Source: Paenibacillus bouchesdurhonensis
GTDB taxonomy: Bacteria > Bacillota > Bacilli > Paenibacillales > Paenibacillaceae
DNA: 64,000 nt
Direction of reading: 5' to 3'
Assembly: GCF_900155685.1 (NCBI RefSeq)
Contig: NZ_LT732548.1
Location: forward strand, 3,344,887-3,408,886
The notes beneath the pieces are model-generated. The model saw only the letters and a list, made by a program, of their open reading frames with translations, did not search any database and was not told the DNA's origin. The translations under genes and the position numbers were made by a program. Shown piece after piece: positions 1 through 9,654 of the stretch (positions within the stretch are counted from its first letter, which is position 1; each line of letters begins with the position of its first letter).

Positions 1-1906
1 CTACAGGAGCAAGCAGATGTGGAATTCCATTATACACATTAAGCTCAACCATTTTGGGATCGACCATCAGGAACTTCACTTCATCCGGCTTCGCTTTGTA
101 TAAAATACTCGTAATAATCCCGTTGATGCATACCGACTTTCCAGAGCCAGTTGCCCCGGCAACTAGTAAATGGGGCATCTTGGCGAGATTTCCGACAATC
201 GTCTGCCCGGAAATATCCCGCCCGAAGGCGATGGACAGCTTCGATTCGGCATCCTGGAACACAGGTGTCTCCATCACTTCCCGCATCGTCACCAGGGAGA
301 CCTCATTATTCGGCACCTCGATTCCGATTGCGGATTTGCCGGGAATCGGCGCTTCCATACGAATATCCTTAGCGGCGAGCGCCAGAGCGATATCATCCGT
401 CAAATTCACAATCCGGCTCACCTTCACCCCGATATCCGGCTGAATTTCGTACCTCGTTACGGCAGGGCCTCGAACGACCTCCAGCACGCGCGCTCGTACT
501 CCAAAGCTCTCGAGCGTTGCCTCGAGTTTGCGGGCCGTCTGTTTATAATCCGCCTGATCCCCAGCCTTGCCGCCACCGGCAGGCTTCGAAAGCAAGCGGA
601 ATGGCGGCAGCTTATATGGTTTAGGAGCCGGCTTCGGCGGAGGTGCTGCTTCCTCAAGTTTATCCTCTGAATTATTCTCGTCACCTGATATTTCTTCGGC
701 GATTCCTCCAGGAGCCTTAGCCTCCTCACTGGAAGCTTCCTCTGCCTGCGCTTCCGTCTCAGGCAAGTCCAAGTCCTGGCTAAGCGAAATATCCTCTGGC
801 GCCGATTCTGCATCCTCCGGCCATAACGCCGCTCCTTCAACCTGCTCATCCCCTTCGGGCTCAACATCATGCGCACGGCCTTCAAGATGAATGTTGTCGA
901 AGAAATCACGGATAATAGGGCCTACGTCCCCTTGCTCTTCTTGAGCGAGCGGTTCACCGGTTAATGGATCGAATCTGGCAACCGTAGACTCCGAAGAATT
1001 TTCTCCATATTCTAGCGCATTCCAGTCCACATCAGAGCGTTGCTGATCGCCTTGATCGACGAGTTCCCCGTCCATACCTTCCTGCATTTCCGCAGCCGTT
1101 GCTGCCGGCTTTGGACGAGGCTTAAAATTAAACAGTTGGAAGAACACCGGCTTGTTTCTCGGCTGAGGAGGCGCAGTAAACTCCTCTTCCTCCTCATCTT
1201 CATATCCCGCACTCTGTACCGGCTCTGCAGAAGGCCTTTTGGATTTGCTATTGACAGGGACGGGCCTCAGCAATTTCAGCTTTCGGCTGAAATTCGTTCC
1301 CAACCCGCCTAAATGTTTACGAATGAGACGAAATAATTCGACATAAGACAAGCCTGTAATTAACATGAAGCTGATCGCCATCATAACGATCATAATCAGT
1401 TTTGCACCAGCAATGCCAAATAGGGAATACAGCAGAGCAAATTCCAGGCCGCCTATATACCCTCCGCTTATATCCAAGCCGAGAAGGCTAAACCCGGTAT
1501 CTCCCAGCGTAGGCTCGAATAAAGCTGTTTGGAGATCATGGTGAATTTGCGACATAATGTTGCCTGCTGACAAAGACACCGATGGAGCCAACTTCTTCTC
1601 CATAGCAAATATCGTGCTCATGAGCACGAGTGACAACACAGCGAGCAGCGCTCCACTGCGACGCGTATTCCAGCGAGACGGCCATTTCCGGCTAATCATC
1701 ACACTAAGTCCAATAAAAATCCCGATCAAAGGAATGACAAAATAAAACTTGCCCAGAACAAGTGCGGACATTTTCGATAATGTCCTACCTACCGCAGCTT
1801 CCCCGGACAAGGCAATGATCGATAAAGTAATCAGGATGATCCCATAAATCTCATACTTGAGCATACTGCCCAGTGCTGCCTTTTTTTTCTTCTTTTTTCG
1901 TGCCAA
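1..1906 (-). CDS. spoIIIE: DNA translocase SpoIIIE/FtsK (3' end cut by window edge)
   Basis: ATP-driven DNA pump that moves the chromosome into the forespore at the septum. About 635 N-terminal residues are present. The start is TTG at 1906, behind a strong AGGGGGTG Shine-Dalgarno, giving a lysine-rich N terminus (MARKKKKK). Hydrophobic membrane segments lie in roughly the first 180 residues. An acidic Glu/Pro-rich linker follows, then the alpha/beta motor domain with Walker A GATGSGKS near residue 583 (about 136-160). The rest of the motor and the gamma domain lie beyond position 1. The order dapG-dapA-rnjB-tepA-ylzJ-spoIIIE is that of B. subtilis, which favours SpoIIIE over the paralogue SftA. 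The frame is the same at both ends and I saw no frameshift. Confidence 0.95.
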   Translation of the reverse strand, partial: MARKKKKKKAALGSMLKYEIYGIILITLSIIALSGEAAVGRTLSKMSALVLGKFYFVIPLIGIFIGLSVMISRKWPSRWNTRRSGALLAVLSLVLMSTIFAMEKKLAPSVSLSAGNIMSQIHHDLQTALFEPTLGDTGFSLLGLDISGGYIGGLEFALLYSLFGIAGAKLIMIVMMAISFMLITGLSYVELFRLIRKHLGGLGTNFSRKLKLLRPVPVNSKSKRPSAEPVQSAGYEDEEEEEFTAPPQPRNKPVFFQLFNFKPRPKPAATAAEMQEGMDGELVDQGDQQRSDVDWNALEYGENSSESTVARFDPLTGEPLAQEEQGDVGPIIRDFFDNIHLEGRAHDVEPEGDEQVEGAALWPEDAESAPEDISLSQDLDLPETEAQAEEASSEEAKAPGGIAEEISGDENNSEDKLEEAAPPPKPAPKPYKLPPFRLLSKPAGGGKAGDQADYKQTARKLEATLESFGVRARVLEVVRGPAVTRYEIQPDIGVKVSRIVNLTDDIALALAAKDIRMEAPIPGKSAIGIEVPNNEVSLVTMREVMETPVFQDAESKLSIAFGRDISGQTIVGNLAKMPHLLVAGATGSGKSVCINGIITSILYKAKPDEVKFLMVDPKMVELNVYNGIPHLLAPV

Positions 1907-1967
1907 ACGAAGATCACCCCCTAGATGAATATTATACCATAATCACCGGGGGCAACCTATAGGACTC

Positions 1968-2198
1968 TTATTGTTTATTTAATATAGGCACAAACGAAAT
2001 TTGTTGTCCAGGGGAGTATGCAGGATTTAAATAGTCATCCAAAGAACAGCGCAGCAAGCGTATGATCGTCGCCCGATTATGCTCATGCTCCATTCTTACC
2101 TGCATTAAAATACCGCCAAGTTCAATCTCAGTATAGCTATCGGATACTTCCTTATCGTCCCAATAAACGTCCTCCGGCATAATCGTATAATGAGTCAT
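1968..2198 (-). CDS. YlzJ-like small protein
   Basis: A 76-residue soluble protein starting [13 protein letters not shown], typical of the YlzJ-like family that sits between tepA and spoIIIE in Bacilli. No membrane segment or known catalytic motif is visible. It overlaps the end of tepA by 4 bases (ATGA), so translation is probably coupled. Function is unknown; the assignment rests on length, the opening motif and position. Confidence 0.8.
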   Translation of the reverse strand: MTHYTIMPEDVYWDDKEVSDSYTEIELGGILMQVRMEHEHNRATIIRLLRCSLDDYLNPAYSPGQQISFVPILNKQ

Positions 2199-2959
2199 TG
2201 AGTCAAACCTCCTGCGGATGTCATGCGCCTCGATTCGATCAATGCATTCAATTTTGTCAGCCCTTGACCGATTCCGCCGATTTCGTCAATCAGTCCAAAT
2301 TTAACCGCATCTGACCCTCCAACAGCTGTACCGATATCTCGATTTAATTCCCCGGTCTTGAACATCAGCTCCTTGAACATATTCTCAGGAATTTTCGAAT
2401 GAGCCGTCACAAACCTTACAACTCTCTCCTGCATCTTTTCAATATACTCAAAAGTTTGCGGAACTCCGATAACCATGCCTGTCATCCGGATCGGATGGAT
2501 GGTCATTGTCGCGCTCTCCGCTATAAACGAGTAATTCGAAGCTACGGCAATCGGAACGCCGATGCTATGGCCACCGCCGATAACGACCGTTACAGTCGGC
2601 TTAGTAAGAGATGATATCATTTCTGCGATAGCCAGCCCGGCCTCAACGTCACCGCCAACGGTATTCAGAATAATTAATAATCCTTCAATGCGCGGGTTTT
2701 GCTCAGCCGCCACTAGTTGGGGAATCAAATGCTCGTACTTGGTCGTTTTGTTCTGCGGCGGCAGTACGAGATGACCCTCGACTTGCCCGATTATCGTTAA
2801 ACAATATACATTAGATTCCCCAGGTACAGGCACTGCAGTTTGACCAAGCTGTTGAATCGTTTCCACCACTGCCGCTGCTTTATCACCTTCTGGGACAACC
2901 GGGGCAGGTTCTGATCCTTCGTTAGATTTTTGGCTCGGTTGCTGTTGTTGCTCTTTCAT
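2195..2959 (-). CDS. tepA: ClpP/crotonase-fold serine protease TepA
   Basis: A ClpP-like protein (254 residues from the chosen start; B. subtilis TepA is about 245). The fold shows [12 protein letters not shown], the nucleophile context GGGHSIG with Ser near residue 132, and the following histidine in TIHPIR. The N-terminal 30 residues are Gln/Glu/Pro-rich and probably disordered. An in-frame ATG at 3034 exists but has no ribosome-binding site; the ATG at 2959 follows AAAGGAAG, so I chose it. TepA has been linked to protein export and to spore protein degradation; its role here is inferred from family and context. The gene follows the rnjB terminator. Confidence 0.88.
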   Translation of the reverse strand: MKEQQQQPSQKSNEGSEPAPVVPEGDKAAAVVETIQQLGQTAVPVPGESNVYCLTIIGQVEGHLVLPPQNKTTKYEHLIPQLVAAEQNPRIEGLLIILNTVGGDVEAGLAIAEMISSLTKPTVTVVIGGGHSIGVPIAVASNYSFIAESATMTIHPIRMTGMVIGVPQTFEYIEKMQERVVRFVTAHSKIPENMFKELMFKTGELNRDIGTAVGGSDAVKFGLIDEIGGIGQGLTKLNALIESRRMTSAGGLTQ

Positions 2960-3054
2960 TTCTTGCACTTCCTTTCGGCCGCTGGCCAGTATTGTCCATT
3001 GTAAAGTTAGTATGCCAAGGCCAACCTCCTTCATGCAGTCATTGAAGTAAAAAA

Positions 3055-3108
3055 AGAAAGCCCCCTCTCCTACAAGAAACCGTCCAATATTACCGGCAGG
3101 AGAAGGGG
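3055..3108 (-). terminator. Intrinsic terminator of rnjB
   Basis: On the minus strand the arms GCCCCTTCTCCT and AGGAGAGGGGGC pair across a loop of about 30 bases, followed by a T-rich run (TTTCTTTTTTT). It lies between the rnjB stop and the tepA start. Confidence 0.8.
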
Positions 3109-3167
3109 CGACTGCGTGCCCAACCTGAAAAGGTTAGTATAAAATTATTCTTCTATAATATAGTTTT

Positions 3168-4847
3168 TTACACTTCCATAATAATTGGAAGAATCATCGG
3201 TCTGCGCCGTGTTTGCTCATAGAGGAAGCGTCCTAACGAGTCCTTCACGTTCGTCTTCAAAGAAGCCCATTCATTCACGTTCTCACTCATTAATTTCTCG
3301 AGCGTACTGGACACAATCCGATTCGCTTCTTCAAGAAGTCCTTCAGATTCTCTTACATATACGAAGCCTCTGGAAATAATATCTGGTCCAGAAACGATAG
3401 TTCCATCTTGTTTGCTGAGCGTAACCACGACAACGAGAATGCCGTCCTGAGACAGCAGCTTGCGGTCACGAAGTACTATATTACCAACGTCACCGACTCC
3501 AAGGCCGTCAATTAGCACATTACCTGCCGGTACTTTACCCGCTTTGCGAGCAGCACCATTCTGAATTTCCACCATTTCACCGATATCCACTAGAAAAATG
3601 TTATCCGGATCAATTCCGACGGATTCACCGAGCAGAGCGTGCTTCCGCAGCATTCGATATTCCCCGTGAACAGGGATGAAGTATTTAGGACGCATCAAAT
3701 TCAGCATCAATTTCAATTCTTCCTGGCTGCCATGCCCTGATACGTGAACTCCGGAATTAGAGCCGCTATAAATTACCTCAGCGCCAAGTCGGAACAATTC
3801 ATCAATCGTGCGCCCCACGTATTTTTCGTTGCCAGGTACTGGAGTCGCAGCAATAATGACCGTATCACCAGGCAAAATATCCACCTTGCGGTGAGTTGAA
3901 CGAGCCATGCGAGTTAATGCCGACATCGGTTCGCCTTGGCTACCTGTGCATAGTATAACTACGCGATCCGCAGCCATTTTATTCACTTCCTCCGGCTCGA
4001 TTAAGATGCCATCGGGAACGTTCAGATAGCCTAGCTCCGAAGCAATCGACACAACGTTAACCATGCTGCGACCGATAATCGTCAGCTTGCGATCCGTCGA
4101 ATAAGTCGCGTCGATGACTTGTTGAATCCGGTGCACATTGGAAGCGAACGTAGCAACGACAACCCGCTGCTGAGCCTTGCGGAAAATATCATCCAATACG
4201 ATTCCGACATTTTTTTCGGAAGGTGTAAATCCAGGCTTCTCCGCATTCGTACTATCCGATAAAAGCGCCAATACCCCTTTCTTGCCGATTTCCCCCATGC
4301 GGTGCAAATCAGCAAATTGATCATTGACTGGAGTATGATCAAATTTGAAGTCACCCGTATGAACTACGTTTCCTTCCGGCGTTTCGATGCACACCCCAAC
4401 CGAATCAGGAATACTGTGATTTGTTTTGAAGAATGTCGCTTTAAGTGTCGAGCCTAGCTGAACTTCCGAATCCGCATGAATCAGCACGCGCTTCGTATCC
4501 CCTAGCAGACCGGCTTCCTTCAGCTTATTCTCGACCAGACCTAGCGTCAATTTTGTTCCGTATACAGGAACATTTAAATTCTTGAGAACATAAGGCAATC
4601 CGCCGATATGGTCTTCATGGCCGTGCGTAAGCACGATGCCCCTTACTTTGTCACGGTTCTCCGTCAAGTAAGTGATATCGGGAATGACGATGTCAATGCC
4701 AAGCATGTCCTCTTCTGGAAATTTAAGGCCAGCATCAATCACAACGATGTCATTGGCATACTGAACGACGTACATGTTCTTTCCGATTTCCGCTACGCCG
4801 CCCAATGCAAAGATCGTCAATTTATCATTATTCATTTTTTTGGACAA
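3168..4847 (-). CDS. rnjB: Ribonuclease J (RNase J2 position)
   Basis: Metallo-beta-lactamase/beta-CASP ribonuclease (559 residues) that matures and degrades mRNA with 5'-exonuclease and endonuclease activity. The zinc motif HGHEDH is at residues 75-80, and the beta-CASP histidine motifs (SGHGS, PVHGEYR) follow. The start is TTG at 4847 after AGGAGGG; an in-frame ATG at 4835 is the alternative. Position between dapA and tepA matches B. subtilis rnjB. The intact zinc motif suggests it could be active by itself. It is monocistronic here: its own promoter upstream and a terminator downstream. Confidence 0.93.
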   Translation of the reverse strand: MSKKMNNDKLTIFALGGVAEIGKNMYVVQYANDIVVIDAGLKFPEEDMLGIDIVIPDITYLTENRDKVRGIVLTHGHEDHIGGLPYVLKNLNVPVYGTKLTLGLVENKLKEAGLLGDTKRVLIHADSEVQLGSTLKATFFKTNHSIPDSVGVCIETPEGNVVHTGDFKFDHTPVNDQFADLHRMGEIGKKGVLALLSDSTNAEKPGFTPSEKNVGIVLDDIFRKAQQRVVVATFASNVHRIQQVIDATYSTDRKLTIIGRSMVNVVSIASELGYLNVPDGILIEPEEVNKMAADRVVILCTGSQGEPMSALTRMARSTHRKVDILPGDTVIIAATPVPGNEKYVGRTIDELFRLGAEVIYSGSNSGVHVSGHGSQEELKLMLNLMRPKYFIPVHGEYRMLRKHALLGESVGIDPDNIFLVDIGEMVEIQNGAARKAGKVPAGNVLIDGLGVGDVGNIVLRDRKLLSQDGILVVVVTLSKQDGTIVSGPDIISRGFVYVRESEGLLEEANRIVSSTLEKLMSENVNEWASLKTNVKDSLGRFLYEQTRRRPMILPIIMEV

Positions 4848-4932
4848 GTGAATCTAACCCTCCTAGTTATTTGGACGTTGTATATTCAATCACATTAAAT
4901 TTTTAAATCACCGCACCCAGTCACTTGAAATC

Positions 4933-4962
4933 ATTATACATGATTAAAATGGCAAAAAACAA
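4933..4962 (-). promoter_or_regulatory. Candidate sigma-A promoter for rnjB
   Basis: Minus strand: TTGTTT, 18-base spacer, TATAAT. It lies between the dapA terminator and rnjB, leaving a leader of about 80 bases. The -10 box is perfect, the -35 box moderate. Confidence 0.55.
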
Positions 4963-5006
4963 GTCAAACGCTTTACACTTAGTTAACGTTACCTTGTGCA
5001 ATAATG

Positions 5007-5039
5007 AAAAAACCGATGCCCCAAAGGGGAGCATCGGTT
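5007..5039 (-). terminator. Intrinsic terminator of the dpa/dap operon
   Basis: Minus strand: AACCGATGC and GCATCGGTT form a 9-bp stem extended by CCC/GGG with one bulged base and a short loop, then TTTTTT. It closes the dpaA-dpaB-asd-dapG-dapA transcription unit. Confidence 0.92.
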
Positions 5040-5072
5040 CTTGGAAGAAGAGCACATTTTTAACTTTTTCCT

Positions 5073-5948
5073 TTATGGTAGCAGATTTCGGATAAACGCT
5101 GCCTCTTCCTCCGTAGGTGGTATAAGCGGCAAACGTACAGAGCCGACGGCAAGACCTGATTCGTGCAACGCGTATTTTACGGCTACCGGATTCGGTAACG
5201 GATGCGGGCAGTCGAATAATCCTTTGAACACAGGGAGCAGCTGCTGATGCAGCTTTGCAGAGTCCGCAACGCGGCCATTTAAGAACGCCTCGATCATTTC
5301 CTTCATCTGTTGACCGATAATATGGCTTGCTACGCTGACAATTCCATGCGCGCCAACTGACATAGCGGGCAAAGTCGCCGAATCGTCTCCGGAATATACC
5401 TTGAAGCCTTCTGGAGCTCCGGATACGATCTGAGCTACCTGCTCTAGTGATGCGCATTCCTTCGTCGCAACTATATTCGGAAGCTCGGCCAATCGCAGCG
5501 TCGTTTCCGCGCTAAGACTTATTACCGTACGGCTTGGCACATTGTAAAGCATGATCGCAAGCTTCGTCGAGCGGGCAATCGCTTCAAAATGACGGTAAAG
5601 CCCTTCTTGGTTTGGCCTATTATAATAAGGAACCACGAGAAGCACTCCGTCCACGCCGCATTTCTCAGCTTTTGCCGTCAACTGGATAGATTCTGCCGTG
5701 TTGTTGCTGCCCGTTCCTGCGATAATTTTGCAGCGTCCCTTGGCATGTTTCACCGCAAATTCAAATAATGCAACTTTCTCTTCCTCGCTTAATGTAGGAG
5801 ACTCTCCCGTCGTACCGCATATGACAAGTGAGTCAGACTTCTGTTCCTCAATCAAATAATCCATTAGTCTCGCCGTCTGATCCCAATCGATAACCCCTTT
5901 GTCATCGAATGGAGTTACCATGGCTGTAATCAATCTTCCGAAATCCAC
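5073..5948 (-). CDS. dapA: 4-hydroxy-tetrahydrodipicolinate synthase
   Basis: Condenses pyruvate with aspartate semialdehyde; the product feeds diaminopimelate/lysine and, through DpaAB, spore dipicolinate. 291 residues, the normal length. The GTTGE motif is near residue 46, the catalytic Tyr near 135 (LYNVP) and the Schiff-base Lys at 163 (ATKECA). The start is GTG behind GGAGGAGGA. It is the last gene of the operon, 25 bases after dapG. Its substrate would come from Asd, whose gene in this operon is broken, so aspartate semialdehyde must come from another locus. Confidence 0.96.
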   Translation of the reverse strand: MDFGRLITAMVTPFDDKGVIDWDQTARLMDYLIEEQKSDSLVICGTTGESPTLSEEEKVALFEFAVKHAKGRCKIIAGTGSNNTAESIQLTAKAEKCGVDGVLLVVPYYNRPNQEGLYRHFEAIARSTKLAIMLYNVPSRTVISLSAETTLRLAELPNIVATKECASLEQVAQIVSGAPEGFKVYSGDDSATLPAMSVGAHGIVSVASHIIGQQMKEMIEAFLNGRVADSAKLHQQLLPVFKGLFDCPHPLPNPVAVKYALHESGLAVGSVRLPLIPPTEEEAAFIRNLLP

Positions 5949-5973
5949 GTTGTGTCCTCCTCCAAAATAATCG

Positions 5974-7194
5974 CTAATGGGCTAGTTCAAATTTAGCGTG
6001 CAGTGCTCTGAGCGCCTGCACCATATCTTCTTTATTGACGAGCACCCAGATCGTCGTATTTGAGTCCGCAGACTGCAATATTTGTATATCCTGCTCCGTT
6101 AATGCCTCCACAATTTTAGCCATAATTCCGGGAACGCCGTTAATCCCGCCACCAATAATAGAAACTTTGGCGCAACCGCTTAATATGCGGGGACGGAAGC
6201 CCATCGATTCCAAAATCGCCGATGCTTTGCCCGCATCACTGTCAAATACGGTATAAACGACGCCAGTTGGGGTAACATTAATAAAATCCACGCTGATGGC
6301 GTTCTCTGCCATGGCTTTGAATACCTGCAGCTGCAGTTTCGCTTCGGATTGTCCAGATGATTCCACCGTTATCTGAGTTACATTCCCGACATATGCAATT
6401 CCAGTTACATATCTGTCGACAACTCCGGTCTGCACATCTCTAAAGCCTTCCGGATTAGCAACCAGCGTCCCTTCGCTTTGTGAAAATGTAGAACGCACCC
6501 GAATCGGAATGCCGGATTGCATAGCAATTTCTACGGCCCGGGGATGAATCACCTTAGCTCCCTGATGCGCCATATTACAAATCTCAGCGTAACTGACATG
6601 CGGAAGCGCCCTGGCGTCCTCAACAATTCGCGGATCGGCTGTCAATATGCCGTTCACATCCGTGTATATGTCGACCATTTCAGCATGCAATGCCGCACCC
6701 AGCGCCGTTGCTGAAGTATCGCTGCCGCCTCGTCCTAATGTCGTAAATTCGCCGTTCAAATTCTGTCCTTGAAATCCAGTTACGATCACGACGTCCCTTT
6801 TCTCTAGTTCTTCAAGCACTCGAGACGGGACAACATCAAGGATCCGTGCATTGCCGAACTGGCTGTCCGTCCTGAATCCAGCCTGCGCTCCCGTTAGAAC
6901 AGTAGAGGTGATGCCTTGACGCTGGAGCAGGCCGCTTAGCATGCTTGCGGAGATGATTTCACCACAGCACAGCAGTAAATCCTGTTCACGCGAGGAAAGA
7001 GATCCCCCTGTCTGCTCAATCAAGTCAAGCAGCGTGTCTGTTGCGTAGGGATCTCCCTTCCGACCCATTGCAGATACTACAATTACAAGCCGGTAGCCAT
7101 TATCCAGTTCCCGGCGAATATGTGTTATGACGTGCTCCCTCGCTTCGGATGTAGAGAGGGAGGTGCCGCCGAACTTCTGCACCATAATGTGCAT
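5974..7194 (-). CDS. dapG: Aspartate kinase I
   Basis: Phosphorylates aspartate, the first step toward lysine, threonine, methionine and diaminopimelate. 406 residues. The amino-acid-kinase motif VQKFGGTS is at the N terminus, GRGGSDTSA near residue 155, and tandem ACT domains occupy the C-terminal 130 residues, giving feedback control (diaminopimelate for the B. subtilis orthologue). The ATG at 7194 has a GGAGGAAT ribosome-binding site at good spacing. Located between the broken asd and dapA, as in B. subtilis. Confidence 0.95.
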   Translation of the reverse strand: MHIMVQKFGGTSLSTSEAREHVITHIRRELDNGYRLVIVVSAMGRKGDPYATDTLLDLIEQTGGSLSSREQDLLLCCGEIISASMLSGLLQRQGITSTVLTGAQAGFRTDSQFGNARILDVVPSRVLEELEKRDVVIVTGFQGQNLNGEFTTLGRGGSDTSATALGAALHAEMVDIYTDVNGILTADPRIVEDARALPHVSYAEICNMAHQGAKVIHPRAVEIAMQSGIPIRVRSTFSQSEGTLVANPEGFRDVQTGVVDRYVTGIAYVGNVTQITVESSGQSEAKLQLQVFKAMAENAISVDFINVTPTGVVYTVFDSDAGKASAILESMGFRPRILSGCAKVSIIGGGINGVPGIMAKIVEALTEQDIQILQSADSNTTIWVLVNKEDMVQALRALHAKFELAH

Positions 7195-7275
7195 GCGTAT
7201 TCCTCCAGTATGATGGCGGATTAAAGCATTACTTCATTCCGTCTTACTTTAAATTGCTGACATTTGCTTGCGGCA

Positions 7276-7937
7276 TTATGCCCTAGCTGCCACGATTTCC
7301 GCAATTTGCACGGCGTTCCATGCAGCCCCCTTAATTAGGTTGTCAGATACGATCCACATGTTCAAACCACGCTCGTGGCCGAGATCACAACGTAAACACC
7401 CCACAAATACTTCTTTTTTGCCCGCCGCCTCCGTAGCAAGCGGATAAGCTTGGGCTGCTGGATCATCCACTAGTTTCAGGCCAGGAGCATTGGCAAGCAC
7501 AGTGTTTTCACTTCTTCGAGGTCGTAATCATTCTTCAATTCGACATATACCGATTCAGAGTGACCGTATACGACGGGGACGCGGACACAGGTTGCTGTAA
7601 CCTCAATGGATTCGTCTCCAAAAGTTTTCTTTGTTTCCCGTACATCTTCATCTCTTCCAGCGTATATCCGTTTTCCTGGAATTTATCGATTTGCTTTGCT
7701 GACATCGCCGCCGGCACTGAAGAGTGCGATATCGATGCCAACAAAGCTGTCTTGGCCAGCTTCCTCAACGACAATTTTCTGTCCCTTGAAAGTAAGAACG
7801 GTTCCCGCGGAACGAGCCGAAGATAACAGCTCAAATGATCAACTGGAAAATCCCTTTTCTTCCAGCGACTTGATAATTTGCTCTCCTACGGCTCCTGTTG
7901 CTCCTACTAGAGCGACATTCAATTTCGTTTCACTCAT
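7276..7937 (-). pseudogene. asd: Aspartate-semialdehyde dehydrogenase, internally deleted and frameshifted
   Basis: Remnant of Asd, which reduces aspartyl phosphate to aspartate semialdehyde. The ATG at 7937 opens a normal NADP-binding start (VALVGATGAVGEQ), but the reading breaks at once: an extra T in the A run near 7847 and a lost base near 7832 surround an in-frame TGA. The frame then gives [10 protein letters not shown] and jumps at about 7691-7694 straight to [11 protein letters not shown], omitting about 130 residues including the catalytic cysteine region (NPNCST in the family). Further single-base losses occur near 7643 and 7501. The C terminus (SDNLIKGAAWNAVQIAE) and stop at 7276 remain. 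Length is 662 bp against about 1040 expected. The family alignment is from memory. A sequencing or assembly fault is possible, but neighbouring genes are intact. Confidence 0.9.
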
Positions 7938-7988
7938 CTGGCACGTCTCCCCTTCACTAATAAAGCTATATGTGAATAAATTGGTTTC

Positions 7989-8579
7989 TTACCTGAAACG
8001 CTCAATAATGAGTGGTTGATACTGCTTGCCTTCCAGCGCTGCATAAGCCGTCTCGGGAACAAGCTCCATTCGGGCCACAAGCGAGTTCGGCTTGCCCGTC
8101 GGATTATCTTGACCGAACGGAACGAAATAAATATTCTTAGCAACGATTAGTTTGGCGATATTCGCCAGGTTAAAACCCAAACCGTCATTTGTCGAAACAG
8201 CTAGCACAAGCGGCTTGCCGTTGCGGAGCTGTGCCTTGGAGGCCATTAACACCGGACTGTCCGTCATCGCGTTCGCCAGCTTACTTGTAGTCGTTCCAGT
8301 ACAAGGAGCGATGACAAGTACGTCCAACAACCTGCTTGGCCCTAGCGGCTCAGCTTCGACAATTGAAGAGATGATATCATTCCCCGTTATCTCTTTTAAC
8401 TGTTTGCGCCAATCTTCCGACTTGCCGAACCTGGTATCCGTCGTTAAGACCGATTGGGAAATAATCGGAATGACTTTAGCTCCTCCATCGACAAATCGCT
8501 GGATCTGTGGCATTACTTCTGCAAATGTGCAATGCGAACCCGTTATCGCATAACCTACCGTTTTTCCCTGCCAATTCAC
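7989..8579 (-). CDS. dpaB: Dipicolinate synthase subunit B (flavoprotein)
   Basis: Flavoprotein-like subunit that works with DpaA in the mother cell to make dipicolinate for spore heat resistance. 196 residues, with the flavoprotein-fold start VGYAITGSHCTF and the phosphate-loop segment VIAPCTGTTTSKLA. The GTG start overlaps the dpaA stop by 4 bases, indicating coupling. Intact, unlike asd just downstream. B. subtilis name spoVFB. Confidence 0.94.
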   Translation of the reverse strand: MNWQGKTVGYAITGSHCTFAEVMPQIQRFVDGGAKVIPIISQSVLTTDTRFGKSEDWRKQLKEITGNDIISSIVEAEPLGPSRLLDVLVIAPCTGTTTSKLANAMTDSPVLMASKAQLRNGKPLVLAVSTNDGLGFNLANIAKLIVAKNIYFVPFGQDNPTGKPNSLVARMELVPETAYAALEGKQYQPLIIERFR

Positions 8580-9475
8580 ATTTCATCCCCCCGTAAATGG
8601 AACTCTTCCGATATCGACTGACAGATCGTGTTCGCCATGATGATTCCAGCCGTTTTAGGAGCTACGATTCCAGGTAAACCGGGGGCAAGAAGCGCCTTGA
8701 TTCCCCGCTTCTCCGCGAAGCGGAAATCCGTCCCGCCCGGAGCCGAGGCCAAATCGATAATGACCACGTTACGGGGCAATTTAGAGATGATTTGTGCTGT
8801 GACTATCATAGTCGGAATTGTGTTAAAAATCAAGTCAATCTCCCCTGTGTAAGCGGCCAAATCCGTTGCTACGAAAGGCTTCCATCCCATTTGGATCGCC
8901 CTGGCGACCTGATCCTCCCGGCGTACTCCTGCTCTCACCGTCGCCCCAAGCCCTTGCAAGGTTTGCGCTAGAGTAAAGCCCGTTCTCCCCAGGCCAAGCA
9001 CCATGCAGGTAGAGCCATGAATCGTAATGTCTGTATGCTGAATTGCCATCATCAAGGCACCTTCAGCCGTCGGAATCGAGTTGTATATAGCGACATCGTC
9101 GCGTTCCAGCAGCTCGATTAATTTGAAACTGAATTCGGCGGCCATGCGCTTGAGTAAACTTTTGGCCATCCCTGTATAGACCGCCGTCCCTTCCCGAATT
9201 GCCGCAAACATTTCTCGGCTTACTTCGATCTCCTCCTTGGCGAACGGCGCACCGACTCCCCCTTGGTCATCGCAACCGACCACCGGGAATACAATGACGT
9301 CAGCTTCCATTAACAGGCCGGGAGACAGCTTATCATGCGAAACTCCGAAGAGAGGAGGCTCCAATTGATCGAAACCGACTACCTTCACTGTTGCGTCCAG
9401 CTCCGTGCACTTGTTAATAATTTCGATCTGCCGAGCGTCCCCGCCAATGAACACTATAGTTAGTCCGGTAAGCAT
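8576..9475 (-). CDS. dpaA: Dipicolinate synthase subunit A
   Basis: NAD(P)-binding subunit of dipicolinate synthase, 299 residues. An N-terminal Rossmann-like part (VFIGGDARQIEII) is followed by a second dinucleotide-binding motif VLGLGRTGFTLA near residue 160. The substrate is derived from the DapA product. A GAAAGGAGG ribosome-binding site precedes the ATG. It is the first gene of the dpa-asd-dap operon, behind a candidate sigma-K promoter. B. subtilis name spoVFA. Confidence 0.95.
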   Translation of the reverse strand: MLTGLTIVFIGGDARQIEIINKCTELDATVKVVGFDQLEPPLFGVSHDKLSPGLLMEADVIVFPVVGCDDQGGVGAPFAKEEIEVSREMFAAIREGTAVYTGMAKSLLKRMAAEFSFKLIELLERDDVAIYNSIPTAEGALMMAIQHTDITIHGSTCMVLGLGRTGFTLAQTLQGLGATVRAGVRREDQVARAIQMGWKPFVATDLAAYTGEIDLIFNTIPTMIVTAQIISKLPRNVVIIDLASAPGGTDFRFAEKRGIKALLAPGLPGIVAPKTAGIIMANTICQSISEEFHLRGDEM

Positions 9476-9512
9476 CGTGGACGTCCTCCTTTCAATCTAG
9501 CACAGTATAGAC

Positions 9513-9541
9513 CATCTTATGCCGTCGCCTACCAAGTGGTG
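9513..9541 (-). promoter_or_regulatory. Candidate sigma-K promoter of the dpa operon
   Basis: Minus strand: CACC, 16-base spacer, CATAAGATG, close to the sigma-K pattern (AC at -35, CATANNNTA at -10) with one mismatch in the -10 box. It lies 38 bases upstream of dpaA. SpoVF genes are known to be mother-cell (sigma-K) expressed. The housekeeping dapG and dapA would need another promoter, which I did not identify. Confidence 0.4.
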
Positions 9542-9576
9542 AAACCGACTTCTTCCTAGCCCTGACTAGCACAAAA

Positions 9577-9622
9577 AAAGCTTGCTAAGCTCCGTACCGT
9601 TAGGTACAGAACCTGCAAGCTT
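9577..9622 (-). terminator. Intrinsic terminator of dut
   Basis: Minus strand: AAGCTTGC pairs with GCAAGCTT at the base and GTACC with GGTAC at the top of one hairpin, followed by TTTTTTT. Confidence 0.85.
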
Positions 9623-9654
9623 GCATCATTGTCATGCTAATCGTGACTGGCAGA

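Noticed and set aside
2960..3034. Upstream start of tepA at 3034
   Set aside because: No ribosome-binding site, and the extra 25 residues do not fit the family length.
7276..7834. Two separate small genes at 7276-7500 and 7535-7834
   Set aside because: Both are pieces of asd in different frames; the end of one and the middle of the other match consecutive parts of one protein.
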